64,000 nt of DNA. It comes from Pedobacter sp. N36a. GTDB lineage: Bacteria > Bacteroidota > Bacteroidia > Sphingobacteriales > Sphingobacteriaceae. Shown here piece after piece: positions 51,167-60,131 of the stretch (the stretch's first letter is position 1; the number at the start of each line of letters is the position of its first letter). Made by a program: the position numbers and the translations under genes. Where the stretch lies: positions 150,469 through 214,468 of the forward strand of contig NZ_JACSZW010000009.1 in NCBI RefSeq assembly GCF_014472395.1, in the 5' to 3' direction. The notes below the pieces were generated by a model, which did no database searches, was not told the DNA's origin, and saw nothing but the letters and a program-made list of their open reading frames with translations.

Positions 51167-53215
51167 ATGAATTTCCTATACCCAGGTTTTCTTTTCGCAG
51201 TGCTGGCAATAGCCATTCCTATTGTAATTCACTTATTTAATTTTAGGAAATTTAAGAAGGTATATTTTAGTAATGTACAGTTTCTTAAAGAAGCGAAAGA
51301 GCAGAATTCTTCCAGGGATAAACTTCAGCATTTATTGGTATTGGCCTGCAGGATCCTTGCGGTCATGTTCCTGGTGTTTGCTTTTGCAAGGCCTTATATC
51401 CCATTGGAAACAGGCGTAGACCCAGATAAGGGCAACCTGATCAGTGTGTATATCGACAATTCCTACAGCATGGAGAGGGTAAATAAGGAAGGGAATTTAC
51501 TGGATGAAGCGAAGCGCAAAGCAAAAGAAATTGCCAATGCGTATCAGCTGAACGACCAGTTTCAGTTGCTGACCAATGATTTTGAGGGCAAACATCAGCG
51601 TAAATTAAATAAAGAAGCGTTCATCCAAATGCTGGAAGAGCTGAAAATATCCCCGGCCAGCAGAACCTTGCAGCAAGTGGTCAACAGGCTGCAGCAGGAA
51701 GGCGATTCCAGAAAAAACCATTTGGTTTACCTGCTGTCTGATTTTCAGCAGAACTTTGCAGGAACTGAAAAGATAAAATCTGATTCCAGTATCCGGTATT
51801 CCTTCATCAGCTTAAAAGCCAATGCACTTGCAAATATTGCGGTAGATAGCGTATGGAGCTTGTCTCCGGTTCATCAGCCCAAACAAGCCGAGAGATTGGT
51901 TGTACAGCTGCGCAATTATGGGACAGAAGATGCGGCCGATGTGCCTTTAAAGTTAACCGTCAACCAACAGCAAAAAGCCATCAGTAACCTAAAAGTTCCT
52001 GCCGGCAAATCGCTGAAAGATACCCTTTCTTTTAGCGGTCTGGAAAAGGGATGGCAGAAAGGGGTGTTGAGCATTAAAGATTTTCCCATCACTTTTGATG
52101 ATGAGTTGAATTTTAGCTTCCGCGTAAATAACGAAATGAAGGTTTTGACCATTTCAGGAGATCCTACACAGCAATTCTTAAAATCACTCTTTGCTGCCGA
52201 TCCCTATTTCAAACTGACGGAAATGGCGGAGGCAAATATCAACTATTCGAGTTTCCCGGAATACAGTCTGATTGTGCTGAATGGACTGAAACAACCTTCC
52301 TCCGGACTGGCGCAGCAGCTGAAAAGCTATGTGCAAAATGGAGGTTCTCTGGTGATTTTTCCAGATCTGAATGCAGGTGCAGCAGTTTATACGCCATTTT
52401 TAACAGCCTTATCACTGCCTGCAGTACAAGAATTAAAAACAGGGAAATCGGTCAGCAGCAGCATCGAACTCAAAGATCCTTTATTTAAAGACGTGTTTGA
52501 TCAGATTCCTGCAAATATGGACCTGCCGGTGGTGAACAGGTATTTTAGCTACCTGGAAAGAAATACCGCAGGAAAAGAAAGCATTCTGCAATTGCCATTG
52601 AGCCAAAGCCTTTTTGCGAGATACCCTGCTGGAGCAGGGAAGATATATTTGTCGGCCAGCACACTAAGGCCAGAAGATGGGAACTTATCCAGACATCCGG
52701 TGTTTGTGCCACTGCTTTTTAAAGTGGCTTTTAACAGTGCTAAAGAACAGCCGATGTATTATACAGCCGGCAAAGATGATTTGCTGGAGCAGCAGAAAAC
52801 GAGTGTGGGTGCCAATCAATCACTGGTGTTAAAATCAGCAGATGGCACAGAAATCATCCCTGAAATTCGACAGACCCCTGGAAAAACCTTGCTTTACATC
52901 GCCGATCAGCTGAAGAAAGCGGGCTTCTACGACCTGAAAAAAACAGATTCTATATTAGCGGTATTGGCCTTTAATGACCATCGAAAAGAATCAGATATGA
53001 GCTACGCCACAGATCAAAACCTGAAGGATTTATTTGGCGGACAGAAGATCGCCGTACATAATTCTGAGAAAGATGCCTTATCGTTAAATATAGAAGCAAA
53101 AAATAGCAGTATAGAGTTATGGAAACTTTGCCTAATTTTGGCTGTTGTTTTTTTAGCCATCGAAATACTATTGATCCGATTTTTTAATAAAACAAAAAAC
53201 ATACAAAAACCATGA
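51167..53215 (+). CDS. BatA-domain / von Willebrand A membrane protein
   Basis: A 682-residue protein. The N terminus (1-80) is the BatA/aerotolerance-regulator domain (PGFLFAVLAIAIPIVIHLFN with a second helix near 62-78). A vWA-like domain follows with MIDAS DNSYS (Asp97-Ser99-Ser101), then a glutamine-amidotransferase-like region (about 330-420) and a C-terminal helix (about 650-672). Related proteins occur near Bat operons, but function is unknown. It overlaps the following gene by ATGA. Confidence 0.88.
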   Translation: MNFLYPGFLFAVLAIAIPIVIHLFNFRKFKKVYFSNVQFLKEAKEQNSSRDKLQHLLVLACRILAVMFLVFAFARPYIPLETGVDPDKGNLISVYIDNSYSMERVNKEGNLLDEAKRKAKEIANAYQLNDQFQLLTNDFEGKHQRKLNKEAFIQMLEELKISPASRTLQQVVNRLQQEGDSRKNHLVYLLSDFQQNFAGTEKIKSDSSIRYSFISLKANALANIAVDSVWSLSPVHQPKQAERLVVQLRNYGTEDAADVPLKLTVNQQQKAISNLKVPAGKSLKDTLSFSGLEKGWQKGVLSIKDFPITFDDELNFSFRVNNEMKVLTISGDPTQQFLKSLFAADPYFKLTEMAEANINYSSFPEYSLIVLNGLKQPSSGLAQQLKSYVQNGGSLVIFPDLNAGAAVYTPFLTALSLPAVQELKTGKSVSSSIELKDPLFKDVFDQIPANMDLPVVNRYFSYLERNTAGKESILQLPLSQSLFARYPAGAGKIYLSASTLRPEDGNLSRHPVFVPLLFKVAFNSAKEQPMYYTAGKDDLLEQQKTSVGANQSLVLKSADGTEIIPEIRQTPGKTLLYIADQLKKAGFYDLKKTDSILAVLAFNDHRKESDMSYATDQNLKDLFGGQKIAVHNSEKDALSLNIEAKNSSIELWKLCLILAVVFLAIEILLIRFFNKTKNIQKP

Positions 53216-54471
53216 ATCTTCTCATCACTGGGGTAACCATTGCCGACCCAAACAGCCAGTTCCATCAAAAAACTTGTGATGTACGTGTAGAACAGGGCAG
53301 GATTACCGCCATTGGCAGCAACTTGCAGTCTTCCGGCAAGGAAGAAGTTTTTGACGGAGCAGGTGCCATTTTATCGCCGGGTTTCTTTGACCTGAACTGT
53401 TCCATTGGAGATCCTGGATTTGAAACTAAAGAGGATATTGAAACGGGAACACGTGCCGCAATGGCTGGTGGTTTCACCGGACTGGCCGTTTTACCACATA
53501 CCAGACCAATTGTTCATTCCAAAGGAGAAATCGCTTATATCATCAACAAAGCCAAAGGAAATCTGGTAGATGTATTGCCTGTAGGGGCAGTAAGTAAGGA
53601 TCTGGAAGGAAAAGAATTGGCAGAGATGTTCGATATGCAGCAGTCGGGTGCGGTTGCATTTTCTGATGGCAGCAAGCCGATTGGTGATGATGGATTTATG
53701 AGCCGTGCATTACAATATATCAAAGGATTTAACGGCCTGATGATGGTGCATCCGGAAAATAAATCAATCTCTGGTAAATCCCAGATCAATGAAAGTAAAA
53801 CCAGTGTATTGCTGGGCATGAAGGGTGTTCCGGCATTGGCCGAAGAGATGCACATCAGCAGGGATATTTTCCTGGCTGCTTACCATGAAGCCCCATTACA
53901 CATCAGCAATATCTCCACTGCCGGTTCGGTCGCACTGATTAAGAAAGCTAAAAAAGATGGCTTAAAAATCAGCTGTGATGTGGCTGCGCACCATTTGGTA
54001 TTCACGGAAGAGCTTTTGAATGATTTCGACAGCAATTATAAAGTGAAACCACCATTGCGTGGTAAATCAGATGTAAGGGCGTTGATCAACGGCTTGAAAG
54101 ATGGTACCATTGATGCCGTGTGTTCACAGCACCGTCCGCAGGAAATAGAGTTTAAAGCTGTAGAATTTGAAATTGCCGCTTATGGCATCATTGCATTGCA
54201 AACGGTACTTCCATTGATGCTGAAAGCAGGATTGGATGCCACACAAATTGCCGAGAAATTATCTATCAACCCTCGCAAATTGTTAAACCTTGCAGTTCCA
54301 GTGATCGCCGAAAATGAGATTGCCAACTTCACGGTGTATCACCCAACATTGGAATGGGAGTACAACACCACAAATAATCAATCAAAATCGGCGAATTCAC
54401 CGCTTTTAAATAAAAAATTAACCGGTAAAGTTCAACTGGTATATAACAACAAACAATTACAATATGGATAA
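53212..54471 (+). CDS. Dihydroorotase-like protein lacking the metal site
   Basis: A 419-residue amidohydrolase-fold protein related to dihydroorotase, but the catalytic residues are lost. The HxH position reads NCS (62-64) in FFDLNCSIGDPGF; MVHPENK keeps one His (180); LHISNIS has Asn233 for His; CSQHRPQ (304-310) replaces TDHAPH, so the Asp is gone. Such PyrC'-type pseudoenzymes support aspartate carbamoyltransferase in some bacteria. No pyrB is nearby. It overlaps the vWA gene by 4 bases and the next gene by 8. The active enzyme is at 13775. Confidence 0.9.
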   Translation: MNLLITGVTIADPNSQFHQKTCDVRVEQGRITAIGSNLQSSGKEEVFDGAGAILSPGFFDLNCSIGDPGFETKEDIETGTRAAMAGGFTGLAVLPHTRPIVHSKGEIAYIINKAKGNLVDVLPVGAVSKDLEGKELAEMFDMQQSGAVAFSDGSKPIGDDGFMSRALQYIKGFNGLMMVHPENKSISGKSQINESKTSVLLGMKGVPALAEEMHISRDIFLAAYHEAPLHISNISTAGSVALIKKAKKDGLKISCDVAAHHLVFTEELLNDFDSNYKVKPPLRGKSDVRALINGLKDGTIDAVCSQHRPQEIEFKAVEFEIAAYGIIALQTVLPLMLKAGLDATQIAEKLSINPRKLLNLAVPVIAENEIANFTVYHPTLEWEYNTTNNQSKSANSPLLNKKLTGKVQLVYNNKQLQYG

Positions 54472-55135
54472 TCATGTTAGAACAGCGCTAATTGCGTCGT
54501 TAGATAAATTTGCTGAGGTTTCTGGAATAGATTCTATCAAATTAGAAGAGGGGTTGATCGAAGTATTCAGTAAAGATCTTGGCTTCCTGGAAAAAGTGGA
54601 AGAATTTGATGAGGTATTCAATGAATATCCAGCATTTGAGCAGTTGAGAGAAGTATTCTTCGATTTATTGATGATCAATTTCTTCGCTAATGATGTGAAA
54701 AAATTAGAAGAAGATTACCTGGAAACTGAGGAGTGGGCGGATATTGAAGAAGAAACCATCGATAGAGGTACAGAGCTTTTAAACCTGTTGTTGTACATCA
54801 ATGAATGTCATGATGAGCGCATTAAGCCTGAGCTTGGCGACTTCCTGAAAGAATTCTTATTGGTAGAAGAAGATGAGTTCCAGGACGAATTCCATATCTA
54901 TGAAGACTTAATCACCAACCAAAACCTGGTAGAAAGCAGTGTAGAAGATATTTGCAGCCATGTAGGTATGATCGATCTAGGAGAAGAAATGGAAGAATTA
55001 TTTATTCCTTTCATGTGTTTCTTCCACCAGCCGAAAGTAAGTGAAGAGGTGATCAAAGATTTACAGGAATATAGCCCTAATAAAGAATTTGATGTTGCAG
55101 TTTATACGTTAATTGCTAATTTTAACAAAAACTAA
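54464..55135 (+). CDS. Acidic protein of unknown function
   Basis: A 223-residue, strongly acidic, helical protein (for example KKLEEDYLETEEWADIEEET, then FLLVEEDEFQDEFHIYEDL). No signal or membrane segment. It overlaps the dihydroorotase-like gene by 8 bases and so is translationally coupled to it, which suggests the two act together. No family recognised. The DUF4199 gene follows after 12 bases. Confidence 0.8.
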   Translation: MDNHVRTALIASLDKFAEVSGIDSIKLEEGLIEVFSKDLGFLEKVEEFDEVFNEYPAFEQLREVFFDLLMINFFANDVKKLEEDYLETEEWADIEEETIDRGTELLNLLLYINECHDERIKPELGDFLKEFLLVEEDEFQDEFHIYEDLITNQNLVESSVEDICSHVGMIDLGEEMEELFIPFMCFFHQPKVSEEVIKDLQEYSPNKEFDVAVYTLIANFNKN

Positions 55136-55147
55136 AACCTTTAATAT

Positions 55148-55690
55148 ATGCACCAAAACTTAATTGAGTTAGAGAAGAAGCCTAATAAACTGGCTTTTCA
55201 AGCAGCTATTGCTTTTGCTCTATACTTTTTTGTACTGATTTTTGTGTTTAAATTCCTGAACATCAGTCCAGCGAATACACATTTGTCTACCGCTTCTAAG
55301 GTCGTGAGTCAGCTGTTGTCATATGTGCCTTTCTTTTTAGCCATTGTTTATGTACAAGCGAACCATAAAAAAGAACTGGGTGATTACATGACCTTTAACC
55401 GTGGTTTTTCTGCCGGGTTTAAAGTGGCTGCTTATGCTGGATTATTGCTTTTTTTAGTACAGGTGATCTATTATTTTGTAGATAAATCTGCTACTGATGA
55501 GTTGCTTGCTGCGGCAATTGAGCAAGCGGACGGTGATGAGCAAAAAGTGAAAGGTGTAGAAATGATGCGCCCTTATATGGGACTGTTTGTTGGTTTTGGA
55601 ACCGCAATGACTTATACCATTATAGGTTTAGTTGCGAGCTTAATTGGCGCCGCAGTTTTCAAGAAGGAAAGACCCTTTGACGTAGATTAA
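55148..55690 (+). CDS. DUF4199 membrane protein
   Basis: A 180-residue protein with four membrane helices (about 17-37, 51-72, 95-115, 141-165) separated by a charged loop (DELLAAAIEQADGDEQKVKG). Pattern and length match the DUF4199 family of Bacteroidota. Function unknown. Last gene of the vWA transcript; a palindrome and terminator follow at once. Confidence 0.85.
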   Translation: MHQNLIELEKKPNKLAFQAAIAFALYFFVLIFVFKFLNISPANTHLSTASKVVSQLLSYVPFFLAIVYVQANHKKELGDYMTFNRGFSAGFKVAAYAGLLLFLVQVIYYFVDKSATDELLAAAIEQADGDEQKVKGVEMMRPYMGLFVGFGTAMTYTIIGLVASLIGAAVFKKERPFDVD

Positions 55691-55704
55691 AGTAATTTAA
55701 CCTA

Positions 55705-55773
55705 TGTATTTATAAATACACAACGTGCAGTTTTATCATTTTATTTGATGAAATTTGCACGTTGCTTTTTTTT
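55705..55773 (+). terminator. Palindrome fused to an intrinsic terminator
   Basis: TGTATTTATAAATACA (55705-55720) is a perfect 16-bp palindrome. It directly abuts CAACGTGCA (55721-55729), which pairs with TGCACGTTG (55756-55764) and is followed by C and eight T. The second hairpin is the terminator of the DUF4199 gene; the palindrome could extend it or be an operator for the next operon. Confidence 0.8.
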
Positions 55774-55789
55774 AGCACGTTATTAAGTC

Positions 55790-56743
55790 ATGGATATTTC
55801 TATTGTAGTTCCTTTATATAATGAAGACGAGTCTCTTCCGGAGTTAACTTCCTGGATTGCTAAGGTGATGGAAGCGAATAACTTCTCTTACGAAATCCTG
55901 TTTGTTGACGATGGGAGTACCGATACTTCCTGGGCAGTGATTGAAGAATTGAAAACTCAGTTTAATGCGGTAAAAGGCATTAAATTCAGGAGGAATTATG
56001 GTAAATCAGCTGCACTCAATGTTGCTTTTGAAGCGGCACAGGGTGATGTCATCATCACCATGGATGCAGATTTACAGGATAGTCCTGATGAGATTCCGGA
56101 ATTATTCCGCAGGATTAAAGAAGAAAAGTTGGACATCATCTCCGGATGGAAGAAAAAGCGTTACGATCCGATTTCAAAAACGATTCCTACTAAATTATTC
56201 AATGCTGCGACTAGAAAAATGTCTGGAATTCAGCTGAATGATTTCAACTGCGGCTTAAAAGCCTACCGTAAAGAAGTGGTCAAAACCATCGAAGTTTACG
56301 GAGAAATGCACCGTTATATCCCTGTAATTGCAAAATGGGCCGGTTTCAAAAAGATCGGTGAGCAGGTGGTAGAACACAGGGCAAGAAAATACGGTGTCAC
56401 TAAATTCGGACTGAGCAGGTTTGTAAACGGCTTCCTCGATTTATTGTCGATCTTTTTTGTGGGCAAGTTTGGTAAAAGACCAATGCACTTTTTTGGTTCA
56501 TTAGGGGTGTTGAGTTTCCTTTTGGGAACGATCATGGCGCTTTGGATGATCGGTGTAAAATTATACCATATCGCGATGCTGATTCCTTATAAAAGGGAAA
56601 TTACCGACCAGCCTTTGTTTTACATTTCATTAGTGGCTATTATTTTAGGTTCTCAGCTGTTCCTTACGGGATTTGTGGCAGAACTGGTGACTAGAAATGC
56701 ACCGGAAAGAAATGCTTATCTGATTGAAAAGGAGATCTTATAA
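55790..56743 (+). CDS. GT2 glycosyltransferase, GtrB/DPM1-like
   Basis: A 317-residue enzyme: a GT-A domain (VPLYNEDESLPEL, FVDDGSTDTSW, MDADLQDSPDEIP with the metal-binding DAD) and two C-terminal helices (about 230-255, 275-300). GEMHRYIPVIAKWAGF is typical of polyprenyl-phosphate glycosyltransferases, which load a sugar onto undecaprenyl phosphate for transfer outside the membrane. First gene of a dense operon that runs to hscB. Confidence 0.93.
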   Translation: MDISIVVPLYNEDESLPELTSWIAKVMEANNFSYEILFVDDGSTDTSWAVIEELKTQFNAVKGIKFRRNYGKSAALNVAFEAAQGDVIITMDADLQDSPDEIPELFRRIKEEKLDIISGWKKKRYDPISKTIPTKLFNAATRKMSGIQLNDFNCGLKAYRKEVVKTIEVYGEMHRYIPVIAKWAGFKKIGEQVVEHRARKYGVTKFGLSRFVNGFLDLLSIFFVGKFGKRPMHFFGSLGVLSFLLGTIMALWMIGVKLYHIAMLIPYKREITDQPLFYISLVAIILGSQLFLTGFVAELVTRNAPERNAYLIEKEIL

Positions 56744-56746
56744 GCC

Positions 56747-57709
56747 ATGTTTTTTTCTATAATTATCCCGCTATATAATCGTCCGCAGGAAATAGATGAG
56801 CTGCTAACTACCCTAACGAAGCAGACTTACCTTCAGTTTGAGGTATTGGTGATCGAGGATGGCTCAACAAATGATGCGAAAGACATTGTAGCGAAATACG
56901 AGAATAAACTAGACATCAAGTATTTTTTTAAGCCTAATGCCGGACAAGGTTTCGCCAGAAATTACGGTTTTGAACGTGCCAAAGGTGATTATTTCGTCAT
57001 CTTCGATTCTGATTGCCTGATTCCTGAGGATTACCTGGAAACGGTAAAAGACTATCTTTTTGAGCACCATCTGGATGCCTATGGAGGTCCGGATGCCGCA
57101 CATGATACTTTTACCCCGGTACAAAAAGCGATCAGTTACGCCATGACTTCTCCATTTACCACAGGAGGGATCAGAGGAAACAAGAAACACATCGGCCAAT
57201 TCCATCCTAGAAGCTTCAATATGGGCGTTTCCAGAGCGGTATGGGAAAAAGTTGGTGGTTTTATCCTGACCCGTTTAGGAGAAGATATAGAGTACAGCAT
57301 CAGAATCCATGAAAATGGCTTTAAGATCGGACTCATTCCTGCTGCGAAAGTTTTTCATAAGAGAAGAACCAGCTTCGGACAATTCTATAAACAGCTTCAT
57401 TTTTTTGGCAGAGCAAGGATCAATATCTACAAACATTTCCCTTCGGAACTGAAATTGGTACATTTCTTTCCTGCAGTTTTCACCTGCGGTTTGATCTTCA
57501 CAATATTGATGAATTTCGTATGGCCACCATTGGCTTTTATTGGTAACTTTATATTGCTGCTGTACTTTGTGATGATCTTTTTTCATTCCTGGCAAGTCAG
57601 CAAATCTTTAAAAGTTGCATTTTTTAGTATCATTGCATCATTCATTCAACTCAGCGCTTATGGGTTAGGGTTTATGCAGGATTTTTTTAAGCGTGTAGTA
57701 TTTAAATAA
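56747..57709 (+). CDS. GT2 glycosyltransferase with C-terminal membrane helices
   Basis: A 320-residue GT2 enzyme: FFSIIIPLYNRPQEIDELL, VIEDGSTNDAKDI, FDSDC (metal motif, about 85-89) and C-terminal helices (about 240-262, 265-285, 292-310). Acceptor and donor unknown. It begins 3 bases after the GtrB-like gene and ends 2 bases before the next gene. Confidence 0.9.
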   Translation: MFFSIIIPLYNRPQEIDELLTTLTKQTYLQFEVLVIEDGSTNDAKDIVAKYENKLDIKYFFKPNAGQGFARNYGFERAKGDYFVIFDSDCLIPEDYLETVKDYLFEHHLDAYGGPDAAHDTFTPVQKAISYAMTSPFTTGGIRGNKKHIGQFHPRSFNMGVSRAVWEKVGGFILTRLGEDIEYSIRIHENGFKIGLIPAAKVFHKRRTSFGQFYKQLHFFGRARINIYKHFPSELKLVHFFPAVFTCGLIFTILMNFVWPPLAFIGNFILLLYFVMIFFHSWQVSKSLKVAFFSIIASFIQLSAYGLGFMQDFFKRVVFK

Positions 57710-57711
57710 CC

Positions 57712-58590
57712 ATGATAAATTTTTTAAAGGAGAGTACGTTTACGGTGAAGGATGTGATCATGCAGGCCTGGATCGTTACGCGCGACCATTATTTTTCTAT
57801 TGCCACCTTGTGTTTCCTGGTTTTTATAACCGTTTCCACTTCTACTTTTATGGCCTTTTTTATGGGGGAACTCCCAACTGGTGTAAGGGTAGTCATGCTG
57901 CTGATCTTCGTCTTATTATATTGTATAGTTAACCTTTCCCTGCTGAAATACATTTTCCGCCTGCTGGATAAAGAAGACGACAAGGACATTCAAATTATTG
58001 AAACATTACCCACCAGAACAGAAATCATTCGTTTCCTGGTAGGTACCGTATATTTTGGAATTAGTATCTTCCTGGTAGGGATCCTGCTATTGCCAGTATT
58101 ATATGTTTTAGACCTGATTTTAAAGTTTGCAGTGACTCAGGGCTTCATCGGTAATTTCACGGCTGCGGGTAAAGTAATTGTGAATATTGCTGTAGCGATT
58201 GCGATCTTAAGTATCTTCTTTACCTTTATCAGGATTATTTTCTTTCCTTTCTTTATCATCGATAAACATGTACATCCTTTCGAGTCGATTAAGCTAAGTT
58301 TAGCCACTACGAAAGGGAACTTCATTAAATTGCTGTTCATTTTCGGAGGCTTTGTGCTGATTCAGGCGATTGTATTCGGATTTTTCTATATCGTAGTGGT
58401 GAGTGGTTTTCAATTGATCAGTCTGATTTTTAACTACGAGATTTACTCTTACGTTTCTTTATTTACAGCTATTTTCAGTTCCTTTATTGTGGTGCCATTC
58501 TCCACAGCTTTGGTGACTGTGGCGTATCGCCGAATGGTTAAAGAATACAAAGGAGATGAACATCCTGATATTTTACACAACATCGTTTAA
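57712..58590 (+). CDS. Polytopic membrane protein, unknown function
   Basis: A 292-residue protein with about six membrane helices and glycine-poor, Phe/Ile/Val-rich sequence, ending in a soluble tail (RRMVKEYKGDEHPDILHNIV). HPFESIKLSLATTKGNFIKL in a loop resembles glycerophosphodiester-phosphodiesterase-type membrane domains; I cannot assign it. Packing with glycosyltransferases and GH3 suggests it handles a lipid-linked intermediate. Confidence 0.8.
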   Translation: MINFLKESTFTVKDVIMQAWIVTRDHYFSIATLCFLVFITVSTSTFMAFFMGELPTGVRVVMLLIFVLLYCIVNLSLLKYIFRLLDKEDDKDIQIIETLPTRTEIIRFLVGTVYFGISIFLVGILLLPVLYVLDLILKFAVTQGFIGNFTAAGKVIVNIAVAIAILSIFFTFIRIIFFPFFIIDKHVHPFESIKLSLATTKGNFIKLLFIFGGFVLIQAIVFGFFYIVVVSGFQLISLIFNYEIYSYVSLFTAIFSSFIVVPFSTALVTVAYRRMVKEYKGDEHPDILHNIV

Positions 58591-58598
58591 GAAATATT

Positions 58599-60131
58599 AT
58601 GGGATTAAAAGCAGCATTAAGTAAACCGTTTGCGGCAGTTGTAGTTAGAGGCATTAACAAATGGAAAAAAAATGCAGTCGCTGCGCAGCAGACCATTCTT
58701 GCGCAGCTCATTGATTCCTCTAAGAATACGGCCTTTGGTAAAGATCATGGTTTCGGAGAGATCCGGAACTATGAAGATTTTAAAAAACAAGTCCCTTTAA
58801 GGGATTACGAGGCTTTAAGACCTTATATTGATCGGGTAGTGGCTGGCGAATCTGATGTGATGTGGAAAGGAAAACCACAGTATTTCGCGAAAACATCAGG
58901 CACTACTTCCGGCGTAAAATACATTCCTATTTCTAAGGAATCCATGCCTGAACACATCAAAGCAGCGAGAAATGCCCTTTTAACGTACATCCATGAAACC
59001 GGTAATGTGCAGTTCATCAACGGAAAGATGATCTTTTTACAAGGCAGTCCAGTGATGACAAAGAAAAACGGTATTAATGTAGGACGTTTGTCGGGTATTG
59101 TGGCCCACCTGGTCCCTAAATACCTGCAGAAAAACAGGCTTCCTTCTTATGAAACCAATTGCATTGAAGATTGGGAGGAGAAAGTGGATGCAATCGTAAA
59201 CGAAACTATTCGCGAAAATATGACGCTGATCTCTGGCATTCCGCCATGGGTACAGATGTATTTCGATAAACTGCAGGAGCAATCCGGTGGTAAGAAGATC
59301 AAGGATATTTTCCCTGATTTCAGTCTTTTCGTGTATGGAGGTGTAAATTACGAGCCTTACCGTTCAAAAATCGAAGAAAGTATCGGTAGAAAAATTGATG
59401 CGATAGAAACCTATCCTGCTTCGGAAGGCTTTATCGCTTATCAGGATAGTCAGAAAGATAAAAGCTTGCTGTTACTGGCAAAAGCAGGGATCTTTTATGA
59501 ATTCGTGCCGGCTGATGAATATTACAATGAAAACCCGACGCGTTTGAGCTTAGGAGAAGTGGAGTTGGAAAAGAATTATGCTTTAATTCTGAATACCAAT
59601 GCGGGTTTATGGGGATACAGTATTGGAGATACCGTTAAGTTTGTTTCTAAAGATCCTTATAAGATCATGGTGACGGGCAGGATCAAGCATTTTATTTCCG
59701 CTTTCGGAGAGCATGTGATTGGCGAAGAAGTGGAACATGCACTTTTAACTGTGGCCAATGAAGAGGGGGTAGGTATCACTGAATTTACGGTGGCGCCTCA
59801 AGTGAATACCCCGCATGGCGAATTGCCTTACCACGAGTGGTTTGTAGAGTTCTCGGCAGCACCCAAAGACCTGCTGGCCTTCAGTAAAAAGGTAGATCAG
59901 GCCTTACAAAAGAAGAATATTTACTATTTTGACCTCATTGAAGGTAAAATATTGCAACCTTTAATCATTCGTTCCCTTCAAAAAGACGCTTTTGTGAACT
60001 ATATGAGAGCCGAAGGTAAACTTGGCGGACAGAATAAAGTTCCCCGTTTATCAAATGACAGGAAGATTGCAGAGGTTTTAAGTAGTTTTACAATTCGTCA
60101 GACAGACGAAGAACAGGGAGAATTTAATTGA
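58599..60131 (+). CDS. GH3-family acyl-adenylating / amido-synthetase-like protein
   Basis: A 510-residue GH3 fold enzyme: the ATP loop KTSGTTSGVKYIPIS (about 104-118), VYGGVNYEPYR, ETYPASEGFIAY and SIGDTVKF with VTGRIKHFISAFGEHV. Plant GH3 enzymes join amino acids to acyl hormones through an acyl-AMP; bacterial ones have unknown substrates. 8 bases after the membrane protein; its TGA overlaps the TTG start of dxr, so translation is coupled. Confidence 0.9.
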   Translation: MGLKAALSKPFAAVVVRGINKWKKNAVAAQQTILAQLIDSSKNTAFGKDHGFGEIRNYEDFKKQVPLRDYEALRPYIDRVVAGESDVMWKGKPQYFAKTSGTTSGVKYIPISKESMPEHIKAARNALLTYIHETGNVQFINGKMIFLQGSPVMTKKNGINVGRLSGIVAHLVPKYLQKNRLPSYETNCIEDWEEKVDAIVNETIRENMTLISGIPPWVQMYFDKLQEQSGGKKIKDIFPDFSLFVYGGVNYEPYRSKIEESIGRKIDAIETYPASEGFIAYQDSQKDKSLLLLAKAGIFYEFVPADEYYNENPTRLSLGEVELEKNYALILNTNAGLWGYSIGDTVKFVSKDPYKIMVTGRIKHFISAFGEHVIGEEVEHALLTVANEEGVGITEFTVAPQVNTPHGELPYHEWFVEFSAAPKDLLAFSKKVDQALQKKNIYYFDLIEGKILQPLIIRSLQKDAFVNYMRAEGKLGGQNKVPRLSNDRKIAEVLSSFTIRQTDEEQGEFN

